Shown: piece after piece, positions 56,366 through 64,000 of the stretch
Layout of the letters: each line of letters begins with the position of its first letter
Position numbering within the stretch: the stretch's first letter is position 1
Assembly (NCBI GenBank): GCA_013348725.1
Contig: CP054689.1
Coordinates: 1,786,501-1,850,500 of the forward strand
Length of the DNA stretch: 64,000 bases
Direction of reading: 5' to 3'
From: Ectothiorhodospiraceae bacterium 2226
GTDB lineage: Bacteria; Pseudomonadota; Gammaproteobacteria; GCA-013348725
The notes under the pieces: generated by a model
What the model was told of the DNA's origin: nothing
Database searches by the model: none
The model's input: the letters and a program-made list of their open reading frames with translations, nothing else
Made by a program: the position numbers and the translations under genes

Positions 56366-57034
56366 ATGAAAACGTTAAGGGTGGTGGCAGCCGGTATTGC
56401 TGTTTCGCTCGCCGGTTTCGGCGCGCTGGGTACGCTGCAGGCACAGGAATCGGAGATGACGTTCTTCATTACCAGCGTGGGCAAGGGCGACGGCGCCAAT
56501 CTCGGCGGGCTCGAGGGCGCCGACGCGCACTGCCAGGCGCTGGCGGAGGCGGCCGGCTCGAAACAGGAAAACTGGCGCGCCTACCTCAGCACCACCGCGC
56601 CCGGCGGCGCGGCGGGGGTGAACGCGCGCGAGCGCATCGGCAGCGGCCCCTGGCACAACGCCAAGGGCGCGTTGATCGCCGAGGACGTGGACCAGTTGCA
56701 CTCGGACGACAACAACATCACCAAAGAGACCGCCCTGAACGAGAAGGGCGAGGTGGTGATGGGCCGCGGCGACGCGGTGAACCTGCACGACATTCTCACC
56801 GGCTCGGACCCGCAGGGCATGTACTCCACCGCCGGCGGCGATACGACCTGCAGCAACTGGACCAGCAACGGCGAGGGTTCGGCCATCGTCGGCCATCATG
56901 ACCGGGTGGGGCTGAAGGACACCCGCCACATGACCTCGTGGAACTCCTCGCACGGCACCCGCGGTTGCAGCCAGGAGGCCCTGCAGGGCACCGGCGGCGC
57001 AGGGCTGTTCTACTGCTTCGCCGCCAACGACTGA
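56366..57034 (+). CDS. exported lectin-like/endostatin-like protein
   Basis: This is a 222-residue protein with aaggaga upstream of ATG 56366. Residues 1-27 are a signal peptide ending LQAQ. The mature part begins MTFFITSVGKGDGANLGGLE, then GADAHCQALAEAAG, with WRAYLSTTAPGG, VNARERIGSGPWHNAKG and a C-terminal CSQEALQGTGGAGLFYCFAA. This is the C-type-lectin/collagen NC10-like fold seen in many bacterial exported proteins. Paired cysteines suggest disulfides. The ligand is unknown. A terminator hairpin follows. Confidence 0.78.
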   Translation: MKTLRVVAAGIAVSLAGFGALGTLQAQESEMTFFITSVGKGDGANLGGLEGADAHCQALAEAAGSKQENWRAYLSTTAPGGAAGVNARERIGSGPWHNAKGALIAEDVDQLHSDDNNITKETALNEKGEVVMGRGDAVNLHDILTGSDPQGMYSTAGGDTTCSNWTSNGEGSAIVGHHDRVGLKDTRHMTSWNSSHGTRGCSQEALQGTGGAGLFYCFAAND

Positions 57035-57046
57035 CGGCGTGCCAGC

Positions 57047-57080
57047 GGCCCGGAGGCAGCACGCCCTCCGGGCCATTCTT
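57047..57080 (+). terminator. hairpin terminator
   Basis: A 10-bp stem, GGCCCGGAGG/CCTCCGGGCC, with an 8-base loop is followed by attctt. It lies 12 bases after the stop of the lectin-like gene. Confidence 0.7.
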
Positions 57081-57270
57081 ACTTCTAGCGACGCGTCGGC
57101 ATGGCACATGCCCCCCGTGCGTTACACCAGATCCGATCAATCTTGAGGCGATGTCACGCGACCGTGTCGCGGCGCGTTTTGGAACGTCGTTGGGCGAGGC
57201 AAGCGTGCCCTCGTAGTCCCCTGTCAGTGCGCGGTAGCCCACGCTACCCGCTACGCCATCGCCATAAGCT

Positions 57271-57936
57271 CTACGTGCTGCCTGCCGGCGCAGAGCGCCG
57301 TTGACGGCGCTGGTACAGGCGCACGCCGACGAAGCCGGTGGTGAAGGCGATGAAGTGGAACGCGAACGTGTAGTCGTTGGTCACCAGCAGCCAGAAGGTC
57401 GGCTCCCAGAGGGCGAACAGCCCGATCCACAACCAGGGTCGGGGGCTGAGCGCGGCGTAGGCTGCCATCAGCCCGAAGCCGCCGGCGCTCGCGCCGTTGA
57501 ACACGCGGTACCAGCCGCCCTCGCCGAAGGTGTGCACGTCGGGGAACAGGGGATACAGCAGGTGCAGCAGCACGCCCGCCCCCAGCGCGGCCGCGGCCGA
57601 AGTGCCCCAGAAGATCGCCAGCGCGGCGAGCGCGCCCAGGCGTCGCTCCACCAGCACGCCGAATGTGCCGATCAGGATCGTGATCAGGATGACCTGGTCG
57701 ACCTGGGTGTTCACCAGCGGCGTGACGAACAGATTGGGCAGGATGCGCAGCGGCGCTTCCGTCAGATCCGGAATGTGGTAGTACAGGAGGTGGTCGGTGG
57801 CGAACTCGTCGCGGTCCATGATCAGCGCGGTGACCCACGAGGGCACCAGCAGCACCCACACCACGACCGGCGTGCGGCGCAGCGCGCGCCCGACGCGCGT
57901 CTCGGCGAGCCGCTTCATCCAGAGGGTGCGTGGCAT
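57271..57936 (-). CDS. rhomboid-like membrane protein, atypical
   Basis: This is a 221-residue protein with six or so helices. The fourth carries NGASAGGFGLMAAYAAL, resembling the rhomboid serine motif GxSG but reading G-A-S-A-G. The last helix has FHFIAFTTGFVGVRLYQ, matching the catalytic-histidine helix in position. The N-terminal region has a long periplasmic loop (DEFATDHLLYYHIPDLTEAP). It may be an active intramembrane protease or a non-catalytic relative. Neighbours give no hint of a substrate. Confidence 0.6.
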   Translation of the reverse strand: MPRTLWMKRLAETRVGRALRRTPVVVWVLLVPSWVTALIMDRDEFATDHLLYYHIPDLTEAPLRILPNLFVTPLVNTQVDQVILITILIGTFGVLVERRLGALAALAIFWGTSAAAALGAGVLLHLLYPLFPDVHTFGEGGWYRVFNGASAGGFGLMAAYAALSPRPWLWIGLFALWEPTFWLLVTNDYTFAFHFIAFTTGFVGVRLYQRRQRRSAPAGST

Positions 57937-58061
57937 GCTGCGCAGTATAGGAAGGACCCGACCACGGCACCCTGCTCGCTCAATCGCCCATCATCGCCTT
58001 GATGGGCGCCTTCACGCGCTACCCGGTCGCGGAGGACGAGACCGGTAGCGCGTGCGGCGGC

Positions 58062-59042
58062 CTAGCAGCCGCTGACACAGCGGCCGCTCGCGTCGAAGGC
58101 CATGGTGCGCCCGCTGAGCGGCAGGTGCACCGGTACCTTGACGGCCTCCATGAAGCGCGCCGTGCGCGTGCCCGCGATTACCCTGCCGTTCTTGGTCGCC
58201 GCCTCGTTGGCATGCGAGGGGATGACCGCCGCGGGCTGCACCAGCTCGTTGATGACGTAGGCCGCCTCGGTCGGGCCGGTGGTGAAGGTGTCGCCGATAT
58301 TGATCACCGCAAGCCGGGCGCCGTAGTGTCCGCGCACCACGGTATCCTGCTCCGCGGTGATGCCGGTGTCGCCCGAGAGGTAGACCACCAGGCCGTTGGA
58401 GAAGGTGAGCACGAAGCCGGTGGCCGGGCCCGCGTAAGCCGTCAGCCCCGCGCTGTCCAACAGGTGGCCCAGGTCGCCGCCGACCATCGCGCCGGCGATA
58501 CCGTTGGAGTGCACCGCGGGCACGGTGGTGATCGCCACGCCGCCCACCTGACGCGAGGCCCCGAAACGCACCAACTGTGAGGCGCTCGGGTCGCCGCCGC
58601 GTGCCGCCAGCTTGCCGGCGAAGAACTGCGGCATCTCGCTGCCGGAAACGATCAGCGCCTTTTTCTCCAGCGCGATGTTCACCGCGTTGGTGTCCGGGGT
58701 GGCGGGGTGCGGGACCTCGACCTTGTCGCACGCACCCGCATTGACGCGCGCGATGTGGCGGTCGCCGACGTGATCGCCGTGCATGTGGGTGATCAGCACG
58801 GCGTCGACCTTGCCGAGGCGCTCGTCCCTGGGGCCGGCCACGGTGCGGCCGGGATCGTACAGCAGCCGGGTGCCGTCCGGGTCCTCGAAAATCATGGCGC
58901 GATCGAACTGACAGAACTCGCCGTCGTGGCTGCCGAGCGGGGTGATCTTCACGTTGGCCGCGGCGGCCGGTGCGGCGGCCGACAGGCCGAGGGTCAGCGC
59001 CCCGACGAGGATGCGCGCCATCCGGGAGGTGGTGGTGGACAT
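58062..59042 (-). CDS. exported MBL-fold metallohydrolase
   Basis: This is a 326-residue protein whose first 28 residues form a signal peptide (ending AAPAAAA). The metal-binding motif is ITHMHGDHVGDRH, with further ligand candidates in VPAVHSNGIAGA, YLSGDTGITAEQ and IPSHANEAATK. It resembles UlaG-type/metal-dependent hydrolases acting in the periplasm. The substrate is unknown. The C-terminus has two cysteines (GRCVSGC) that could form a disulfide. Confidence 0.88.
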   Translation of the reverse strand: MSTTTSRMARILVGALTLGLSAAAPAAAANVKITPLGSHDGEFCQFDRAMIFEDPDGTRLLYDPGRTVAGPRDERLGKVDAVLITHMHGDHVGDRHIARVNAGACDKVEVPHPATPDTNAVNIALEKKALIVSGSEMPQFFAGKLAARGGDPSASQLVRFGASRQVGGVAITTVPAVHSNGIAGAMVGGDLGHLLDSAGLTAYAGPATGFVLTFSNGLVVYLSGDTGITAEQDTVVRGHYGARLAVINIGDTFTTGPTEAAYVINELVQPAAVIPSHANEAATKNGRVIAGTRTARFMEAVKVPVHLPLSGRTMAFDASGRCVSGC

Positions 59043-59122
59043 TGTTGTGCTCCCCGCTCTCTGACATCGTGTATCCCACGGCGACTAACGACCCGCCGCC
59101 GTTCCCTTAGGAAGCTTATCAA

Positions 59123-59326
59123 GTGCACCGCTCGAATGTGATGGCGCTGACAGTCTGGCTGCTCGCCTTTGCCGCCGCGGTGGCGGCGAACGGGGCGTGC
59201 GTGCGTTTCGACAGCCCCGCCGAGGAACTGCGGTTGCGCCTTGCGGCCGCGGCCCACGCCGCGCTACACGATCCCCTGCGGGTTCCCTTGCCGGATTCGG
59301 CTTGGCATAGTGGCGGGCACCGGTAG
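59123..59326 (+). CDS. small putative exported protein, uncertain
   Basis: This is a 67-residue frame from GTG 59123 (ATG 59141 also possible). It has a signal-like hydrophobic start (MALTVWLLAFAAAVAANGAC), followed by a charged helix. No family and no clear ribosome binding site were found. It is listed because of the signal-like N-terminus and its place in an otherwise empty gap. Confidence 0.3.
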   Translation: MHRSNVMALTVWLLAFAAAVAANGACVRFDSPAEELRLRLAAAAHAALHDPLRVPLPDSAWHSGGHR

Positions 59327-59359
59327 CAGCAGTTTCTTTCTCCCGATAGGGGGTTTGCC

Positions 59360-59707
59360 GTGGACCGAGGCAGAGTGCTGGGCTGGGTGGGCGTCGCGAT
59401 CAGTCTCTGGATCGTGTTTCGCAGTGCACTCGGCAGCGTCGAGAGCGTGACGGCGCTGCTCGCATTGGCGGTGGCGTCTCACTTGGCGGTCGGAAGTATC
59501 GTCCTCTTCGTGATCGCCACCGGGGTGATCGCCACCGTGCGCAGCGATCTTGCCGCCGAGGATGCGTTGTACGCGCTCTATTTGCCGATGTACGTGATGT
59601 TCGCGGTGATTTACGTGCTGCTCTGGGTGTCGGTTCGGGCGCCGGAGCTCGCCCGCCGCGGCGATGGGCCGGACATTGGGGGCGGTGACGGCGGCAACGG
59701 CTGCTGA
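59360..59707 (+). CDS. small membrane protein, three TM segments
   Basis: This is a 115-residue protein from GTG 59360. Hydrophobic segments at about residues 7-24, 29-58 and 70-91 indicate three or four helices. The C-terminus is Gly/Asp-rich (RRGDGPDIGGGDGGNGC). No family is recognised. The GIY-YIG gene follows 18 bases later with its own ribosome binding site, so the two are probably co-transcribed. Confidence 0.6.
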   Translation: MDRGRVLGWVGVAISLWIVFRSALGSVESVTALLALAVASHLAVGSIVLFVIATGVIATVRSDLAAEDALYALYLPMYVMFAVIYVLLWVSVRAPELARRGDGPDIGGGDGGNGC

Positions 59708-59725
59708 GGAGACGAAGGAGAGCGG

Positions 59726-59992
59726 GTGGCGGATTCCTGGGTGTTGTACTGGTTGGCCTGCGAGCGCGGCAAGACCTACGTGGGTATTACCAACAACCTC
59801 GCGCAGCGTTTTCGGCAGCATCAGGCGGGCCTGGGCGGCAAGTTCACGCGGGCGTTTCGCCCCACCGACATCCTCGCCGTGCAACCGTTTCCGGATCGCG
59901 GCTCCGCCACGCGTGCCGAGCGCCTGCTGAAGGCGAAGTCCCTCGCCGCCAAGCAGGCATGGGCGCGGGACTGGCCCTACCCTCCCGCGTAG
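59726..59992 (+). CDS. GIY-YIG nuclease-domain protein (UPF0213-like)
   Basis: This is an 88-residue protein from GTG 59726 with gaaggagag upstream. The two motif strands read VLYWLACERGKTYVGITNNL, with YW-x-L in place of GIY and YVG for YIG. The conserved arginine/histidine are in AQRFRQHQAGLGGKFTRAF. The size matches the YhbQ/UPF0213 group, single-domain proteins with proposed roles in DNA repair. Activity is inferred from the fold only. Confidence 0.85.
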   Translation: MADSWVLYWLACERGKTYVGITNNLAQRFRQHQAGLGGKFTRAFRPTDILAVQPFPDRGSATRAERLLKAKSLAAKQAWARDWPYPPA

Positions 59993-60113
59993 TTCGTAAA
60001 AACCGACGACACACACGCCGTTTTGCGCTTGACCCTGCGCCGCGCGCGCTCTTACGCTTGGGCCGCCCCACCGCGGCGATGCCCGCGCGCACAAAAACGA
60101 TAAGGGGAGGGGC

Positions 60114-61568
60114 ATGGCCAAGCTCTACTGCAAATATCATCGCGACGTGCCGGGGCGTCACCGCTGCGGCCGCTGCGGCATCGTGTACTGCCGCCAGTGC
60201 GTTACCGGCGACGCGGCCGAGCCCCGCTGCCCGGTGTGCACCGATGCACTGGCCTCGCTCGGGATCGGCAACACCATCCAGCCGTTTTGGCAGCGCCTGC
60301 CGCGCATCTTCGCCTATCCCGCCACCCCCGGCGTGCTCGGCTATCTCGCCGTGCTGTCGCTGATCAGCATCTTCATGGGCCTGCCGCTGGTCGGTCTGGT
60401 CGTGGCGCTGGCGGTGACCTACGCCATCCTGAAGTACGGCTATGTAATCCTGGAGTCGACCGCGCAGGGCAACCTCACGCCCGAGCACGTGACCCTGAAG
60501 CACCTGGACTCGGGCAACCACCTGCCGCTGAAACAGATCGGGGTGTTCGCGGTGATGATTATGGCCGTGGTGGCGATCGCTCACTTCGTGCCGCCGCTCG
60601 CGCTCCCCGCGTGGCTGTTCTTCCTGTTGGCGATCCCGGCCTCGGTCATCGTGCTGGCCACTACCGAAAGCTTCGTCGAGGCGATCAACCCACTGCGTCT
60701 GGCCGCCGTCATGCACCAGATCGGCTGGTCCTACTTGGTGCTGTACGCCTTTCTCATCCTACTGTCGGTGAGCTCCGGCGTTGCCCAGGAGATACTGGCC
60801 AACGCCATCCCCGTATGGCTGTTCCTGATGGTCGGCACCTTCGTCGGCGGTTACTTCATGCTGATCATGTTTCACCTGATGGGCTACGTGGTGTACCAGT
60901 ACCATGAGCAACTGGGTTACGAAGGCGTGCGCGAGTTCGAGGCGGAGCCCGCGGGCGCAGGCGCGGCGCCCAGTACGCCGGCGGCGTCCCCTGCGGCGGC
61001 GCCGTCGCCCAGTGCGGCCCTGCTCCAGGCCGTCGACATCCTGCTCGCCGAGGGCAAGACGGCGGAGGCCAAGCAGCGGCTCGCGGCCGAGGTGCGCCGG
61101 TCCAACGAGCCCGCGCTGCACGCCCGCTACCACAAGCTGCTGTTGACGCTCGGCGACAAGGACGCGCTCGCCAAGCACGCGCGCCGTTATGTCGCGCTGC
61201 TGATGCAGCGCAAGGAGCGCGCCAAGGCGGTCGACGTGTATGCCGCCGTGGCGCGTCGCGTGCCCGGTTTCGCGGTGGAGGACCCGCAGGCCACCTTTGC
61301 GCTGGGCACTGCGGCGGCCGAGCTGGGGCGCCCCGACGTGGCGCTGCGGGCGCTGAGCGGCTATGCCGGCCGCTTTCCCGACAGCGAGCACATTCCGGCC
61401 GCGTACTTCCTGGCCGCCAAACTGCTCTGCGAACACAAGAACGACTGCCGCCAGGCCAGGCAAATCCTGCGTTCGCTGGCGGGCCGTTTCCCCGGCCACG
61501 CCATGGCCGAGCAATTCCGCCAGTACCTCGCCTTCGTCGAACGTCTGGAGGGCGCGCCGTCCCCCTAG
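60114..61568 (+). CDS. membrane protein with zinc-finger N-terminus and TPR-like C-terminus
   Basis: This is a 484-residue protein. Residues 6-42 form a B-box-like zinc finger (CKYHRDVPGRHRCGRC, then CRQCVTGDAAEPRCPVC). Six hydrophobic segments follow between about 75 and 265 (DUF4013-like layout). An Ala/Pro linker (APSTPAASPAAAPSPS) leads to a C-terminal helical domain with TPR-like repeats, for example LLQAVDILLAEGKTAEAKQR and AAELGRPDVALRALSGY. It may assemble protein complexes at the membrane. A rhomboid protein with a similar helical tail is convergent to it. Confidence 0.75.
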   Translation: MAKLYCKYHRDVPGRHRCGRCGIVYCRQCVTGDAAEPRCPVCTDALASLGIGNTIQPFWQRLPRIFAYPATPGVLGYLAVLSLISIFMGLPLVGLVVALAVTYAILKYGYVILESTAQGNLTPEHVTLKHLDSGNHLPLKQIGVFAVMIMAVVAIAHFVPPLALPAWLFFLLAIPASVIVLATTESFVEAINPLRLAAVMHQIGWSYLVLYAFLILLSVSSGVAQEILANAIPVWLFLMVGTFVGGYFMLIMFHLMGYVVYQYHEQLGYEGVREFEAEPAGAGAAPSTPAASPAAAPSPSAALLQAVDILLAEGKTAEAKQRLAAEVRRSNEPALHARYHKLLLTLGDKDALAKHARRYVALLMQRKERAKAVDVYAAVARRVPGFAVEDPQATFALGTAAAELGRPDVALRALSGYAGRFPDSEHIPAAYFLAAKLLCEHKNDCRQARQILRSLAGRFPGHAMAEQFRQYLAFVERLEGAPSP

Positions 61569-61699
61569 TTCATCTGTGCTTCCCGCGGCATAGGGATGGG
61601 GCTCCGTTGTCAGCGGGGCCGAGTTCGTAAGGAAGCAAAGCGACAATCACGCTTCGCCTGGCGTGGATCTAGCAGGCAAGTTCAGACCTTCCCAAAGGC

Positions 61700-63112
61700 C
61701 TACTGGAACTTGGTGGCCTGGTGCAGGCAGGCGGCCGATCGCTGTTCGTCCCCCTGTCGCCGCCAGGCCTCGCCCACGGCGAGGAAGGCCTCGGCAATGC
61801 CAGGCAGCGGCTCGCCGCGCCGCGTGAGCGCGCCCAGGATGCCCTGCGCGGTGCTCGGGAAGCCACCCTTGGCGTAACGCGTCGCCAGCCGCAGCAGCGC
61901 CGGTGCGGACAGTTTCACCTTGCCGCCGGTGGTTTGCAGATAGCGGCGGAACACGTCATGACTTTGGCCCACCGGCAGCCCCGCGCGCGCCAGCAGGCGC
62001 GTGGCGGCGTAATGTTGCAACGCGCTGCCCGGTTTCAGGCTGGCGGCGTTGAACAGCTGGGTCAGTACCTCCTCGTCCTCGGGCGCTTGGCGGTGCAAGT
62101 CCTCGAACACCGCGAGCGCCTGATCGATCTTCAGGTCCGCCTGCAGGCGCAGCCCCTCCGCGAAGGCCGTCTTGCGCCGCTCCTGTTCGGCGCCGGCATC
62201 GAGAAAGGCGACGTTCAAACCCGGCAGCCAGGCCTTGGCGCCCAGCGCGAGCAGCGCCCCCGCGAGCAGCCCGCCCACGTGCGCCAGGTAGGCGACATTG
62301 CTCGGTCCGCCGAACATGATCTGGTAGAACTCGTGGCCCAGCCACAGGATGAACATGATGTAGGCGGGCGCCTTCACGTAATTGAAGTAGAACAGCACCC
62401 AATAGAAGAAGCGGATGCGCCGGCGCCCATACAGGATGGCGTACAGGCCCATCACCGCGGAGATGGCGCCCGAGGCGCCGACCATCGGCACGGCGCTGCC
62501 GAGGTTGAAGGCGAAGAACAAGCCGGCCGCGGCCAGCCCGCCGATCAGATAGAACCCGGCGTACACCAACGAACCCAGCGCGAGCTCCACCGCGAGGCCG
62601 GCGAGAACCAGAAAGACCATGTTGCCGATCAGGTGGCCGAGGTCGCCGTGCAGAAACATGTGGGTGACGAAGGTGACCGGCTCGGCCTTTTGCGGCACCA
62701 GGCCGTAGCGGAAGTAGGACGCGGCGTGCAGGTGCTGCTCGAAGGCGGCGCGTTCGCCTTGCCACAGCGCGTACTGCGGGTGGTCGACCGTCACGATGCG
62801 CGACTCGCGCAGGGCCGCCATGAACTCGCGGTCGGACTCCATGGCGAACAGCAGCACGTACTCGTCTTCGGCGGTCGCGCGGCGCAGGCGGTCGAGGTGG
62901 GGGGCGCGCCGCCGCTCCAGGTCCTCGAGATACAGCGGCAGCTCGATCTCGGGCAGTTCGGAGGCGAAGTAGTAATCGGCCGCCCGCTCGAAGCGTTCCT
63001 CGTCGCCCGCCTGGTAGCCGAAGAACACGACCGCGTTGATGAGCACCAGCAGCACCGTGACGACCGGCGGCCGGCGCCAGTCGATGGCCCGCTCGAGCGG
63101 AATAATGAGCAT
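61700..63112 (-). CDS. rhomboid-family intramembrane serine protease with helical C-terminal domain
   Basis: This is a 470-residue protein from ATG 63112 (MLIIPLERAIDWRRPP), the usual rhomboid start; the frame is open to 63325. After one helix comes a cytosolic or periplasmic insert of about 120 residues. The core follows, with FVTHMFLHGDLGHLIGNMVF, the serine motif MVGASGAISAVMG and the histidine helix YLAHVGGLLAGALLA. The last 150 residues are helical, TPR-like (LQADLKIDQALAVFEDLHRQ). It cleaves transmembrane substrates that cannot be predicted here. Confidence 0.9.
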   Translation of the reverse strand: MLIIPLERAIDWRRPPVVTVLLVLINAVVFFGYQAGDEERFERAADYYFASELPEIELPLYLEDLERRRAPHLDRLRRATAEDEYVLLFAMESDREFMAALRESRIVTVDHPQYALWQGERAAFEQHLHAASYFRYGLVPQKAEPVTFVTHMFLHGDLGHLIGNMVFLVLAGLAVELALGSLVYAGFYLIGGLAAAGLFFAFNLGSAVPMVGASGAISAVMGLYAILYGRRRIRFFYWVLFYFNYVKAPAYIMFILWLGHEFYQIMFGGPSNVAYLAHVGGLLAGALLALGAKAWLPGLNVAFLDAGAEQERRKTAFAEGLRLQADLKIDQALAVFEDLHRQAPEDEEVLTQLFNAASLKPGSALQHYAATRLLARAGLPVGQSHDVFRRYLQTTGGKVKLSAPALLRLATRYAKGGFPSTAQGILGALTRRGEPLPGIAEAFLAVGEAWRRQGDEQRSAACLHQATKFQ

Positions 63113-63221
63113 CGTGTCCCCCCTTGGCGCTAAGTTACCGCGCGCGGCGGCCGAGGCCAAGCGCGGGAAACGGCGGCCGATCAGGAGGTTCGGTGCGGGC
63201 TCGCGGCGCCCGGGAGGGTGG

Positions 63222-63848
63222 TCAGTGCGCCGCGGCCCCTTCGCGCAGCGTCCAGTCGATGAGCGCCGCCGCCAAGCGGTCGCCGGCGCGCCCGAACGCC
63301 TCCACCACGGCGGGGACCTCGGCACTGCGGGTCGGCTCGATGACCTCGAAGCGCCGACCGGCGTGCAGGCGCCGCCCGGCGAGGTCCACCAGCTGCGCGT
63401 CGAGTCGGATCACGACGTGCGGCGCGCCGTCGCGATACTCGGTCTGGAAGGCGCGTAGCACGCCGCCGAGTTCCAGGTCGGCGCGCAACATGTCCGCGTC
63501 GGTGCTGAGCTGGCGCACGCGGCCGTCGTTCTGAAAGGCCTCCAGCAGGTGGTCGCGCCACAGGATCGGCACGGGCGAGGTCCAGCGTGCGCCCTCGTAC
63601 ACGCTCAGGCGGTGCCCCTCCGGCAGCACGGCGATGCTGGCCGTGCCGAGCAGGTCGTTGTGCGCCGGGCGGGTAATGCGCAGCGCCCAATCCACCGGCG
63701 GTTCGCCGGCATCGGCTACCGCGGACGGGGGCAGGCGATACAGATCGTAGGTGCGCGCCTCGGGCAGGATGTTGCACCCGACCAACGCCCCCGCGAGCGC
63801 GGCCGCGGCAAGCAGCCGCCACGGGCGGCTTGGGTATTGGACGCTCAT
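63222..63848 (-). CDS. ABC-type transport auxiliary lipoprotein (PqiC/DUF330-like)
   Basis: This is a 208-residue lipoprotein with lipobox LVGC at residues 22-25. The mature part reads ARTYDLYRLPPSAV, ITRPAHNDLLGTASIAVLPE, YEGARWTSPVPILWRDHLLE and FQNDGRVRQLSTDAD, the classic pattern of the outer-membrane lipoprotein partner of Mce/PqiB lipid transport systems. Its ATG overlaps the stop of the upstream Mce gene (ATGA). It is probably the last gene of the operon. Confidence 0.9.
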   Translation of the reverse strand: MSVQYPSRPWRLLAAAALAGALVGCNILPEARTYDLYRLPPSAVADAGEPPVDWALRITRPAHNDLLGTASIAVLPEGHRLSVYEGARWTSPVPILWRDHLLEAFQNDGRVRQLSTDADMLRADLELGGVLRAFQTEYRDGAPHVVIRLDAQLVDLAGRRLHAGRRFEVIEPTRSAEVPAVVEAFGRAGDRLAAALIDWTLREGAAAH

Positions 63849-64000
63849 GGCGAGAAGCCCCTGACGCTGTCGCGGCGCAGCAGCGCGCCGGACGGGTCTT
63901 CCTCGATGCGCCGAGTGAGGTCGCGCAGGGCCGCCAGCGTGCTGCGCAGGTCATGGATGGCGGGCGCCACCTCGCCCAGACCCTCCATGGCCCCGCCGAG
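63845..64000 (-). CDS. Mce/MlaD-family protein, C-terminal end only
   Basis: The last 51 codons of a gene that enters from beyond the right edge can be read: a helical stretch (LRSTLAALRDLTRRIEEDPS) ending GALLRRDSVRGFSP. Mce/MlaD proteins end in such coiled helices followed by D-P-x-x-LL. It overlaps the auxiliary lipoprotein gene. Identification rests on that partner and on the tail pattern. Confidence 0.65.
   Translation of the reverse strand, partial: LGGAMEGLGEVAPAIHDLRSTLAALRDLTRRIEEDPSGALLRRDSVRGFSP

Overview
The window comes from a high-GC bacterial chromosome, most likely a sulfur-oxidising gammaproteobacterium of the Chromatiales/Ectothiorhodospiraceae type. The main reason is a complete aprM-aprB-aprA operon (48.1-51.4 kb) with the AprM membrane anchor typical of sulfur oxidisers. 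A DsrE-family gene (43.5 kb) and a DsrC/TusE-like gene (23.9 kb) support this. The genus assignment is inference; no rRNA or tRNA gene was seen.

Layout. 0-3.3 kb: small, mostly unrecognised membrane-protein genes on the plus strand, with dispersed palindromic repeats. 3.5-6.2 kb: two GT4 glycosyltransferases. 6.7-13 kb: two MITE-like palindromic elements and a giant UvrA paralogue with four ABC cores. 13.4-17.5 kb: an AT-richer accessory island with an Abi_C-like protein, two HEPN-type proteins, an unrecognised protein with a degenerate HEPN-like motif, and a HicA-like/HTH toxin-antitoxin pair. Two gaps between these genes look like degenerate integron attC sites. 17.6-19.9 kb: a REP-associated (RAYT) transposase whose right-hand palindrome is split by an IS3-family element with a 3-bp target duplication.

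19.9-23.8 kb: an ECF42 sigma-factor cluster with two DGPF/YCII proteins, two VOC proteins, DUF1801 and DUF1428 proteins, behind a promoter-like sequence fitting the ECF42 motif. 23.9-28.1 kb: a DsrC-like protein, a CBS protein, a GGDEF/EAL protein and a DUF2892-like membrane protein. 28.7-34.7 kb: a polytopic membrane protein, then a hybrid histidine kinase and a LuxR-type regulator on either side of a beta-propeller lipoprotein. 35-41.1 kb: an HxlR regulator, a cupin, a MAPEG/TetR divergent pair with a candidate operator, a short-chain dehydrogenase and a MEDS-domain kinase. 41.4-45.9 kb: a secreted protein, a GNAT, DsrE, a hypothetical and a DUF4279 protein.

46-51.4 kb: the apr operon, followed after a strong terminator by three minus-strand genes (an unknown 121-aa protein, a SlyD-like isomerase and a TPR protein). 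52.4-64 kb: a putative zinc peptidase, a Ycf46-like AAA ATPase, a DUF5996 protein, a lectin-like exported protein, two rhomboid-type proteins, a periplasmic MBL-fold hydrolase, a GIY-YIG protein, a zinc-finger/TPR membrane protein, and the end of an Mce/MlaD-type lipid transport operon.

The best candidate for something undescribed is the HEPN/Abi island at 13.4-16.4 kb. Its members are separated by attC-like hairpins, and two of the four lack the arginine expected in the HEPN RNase motif.
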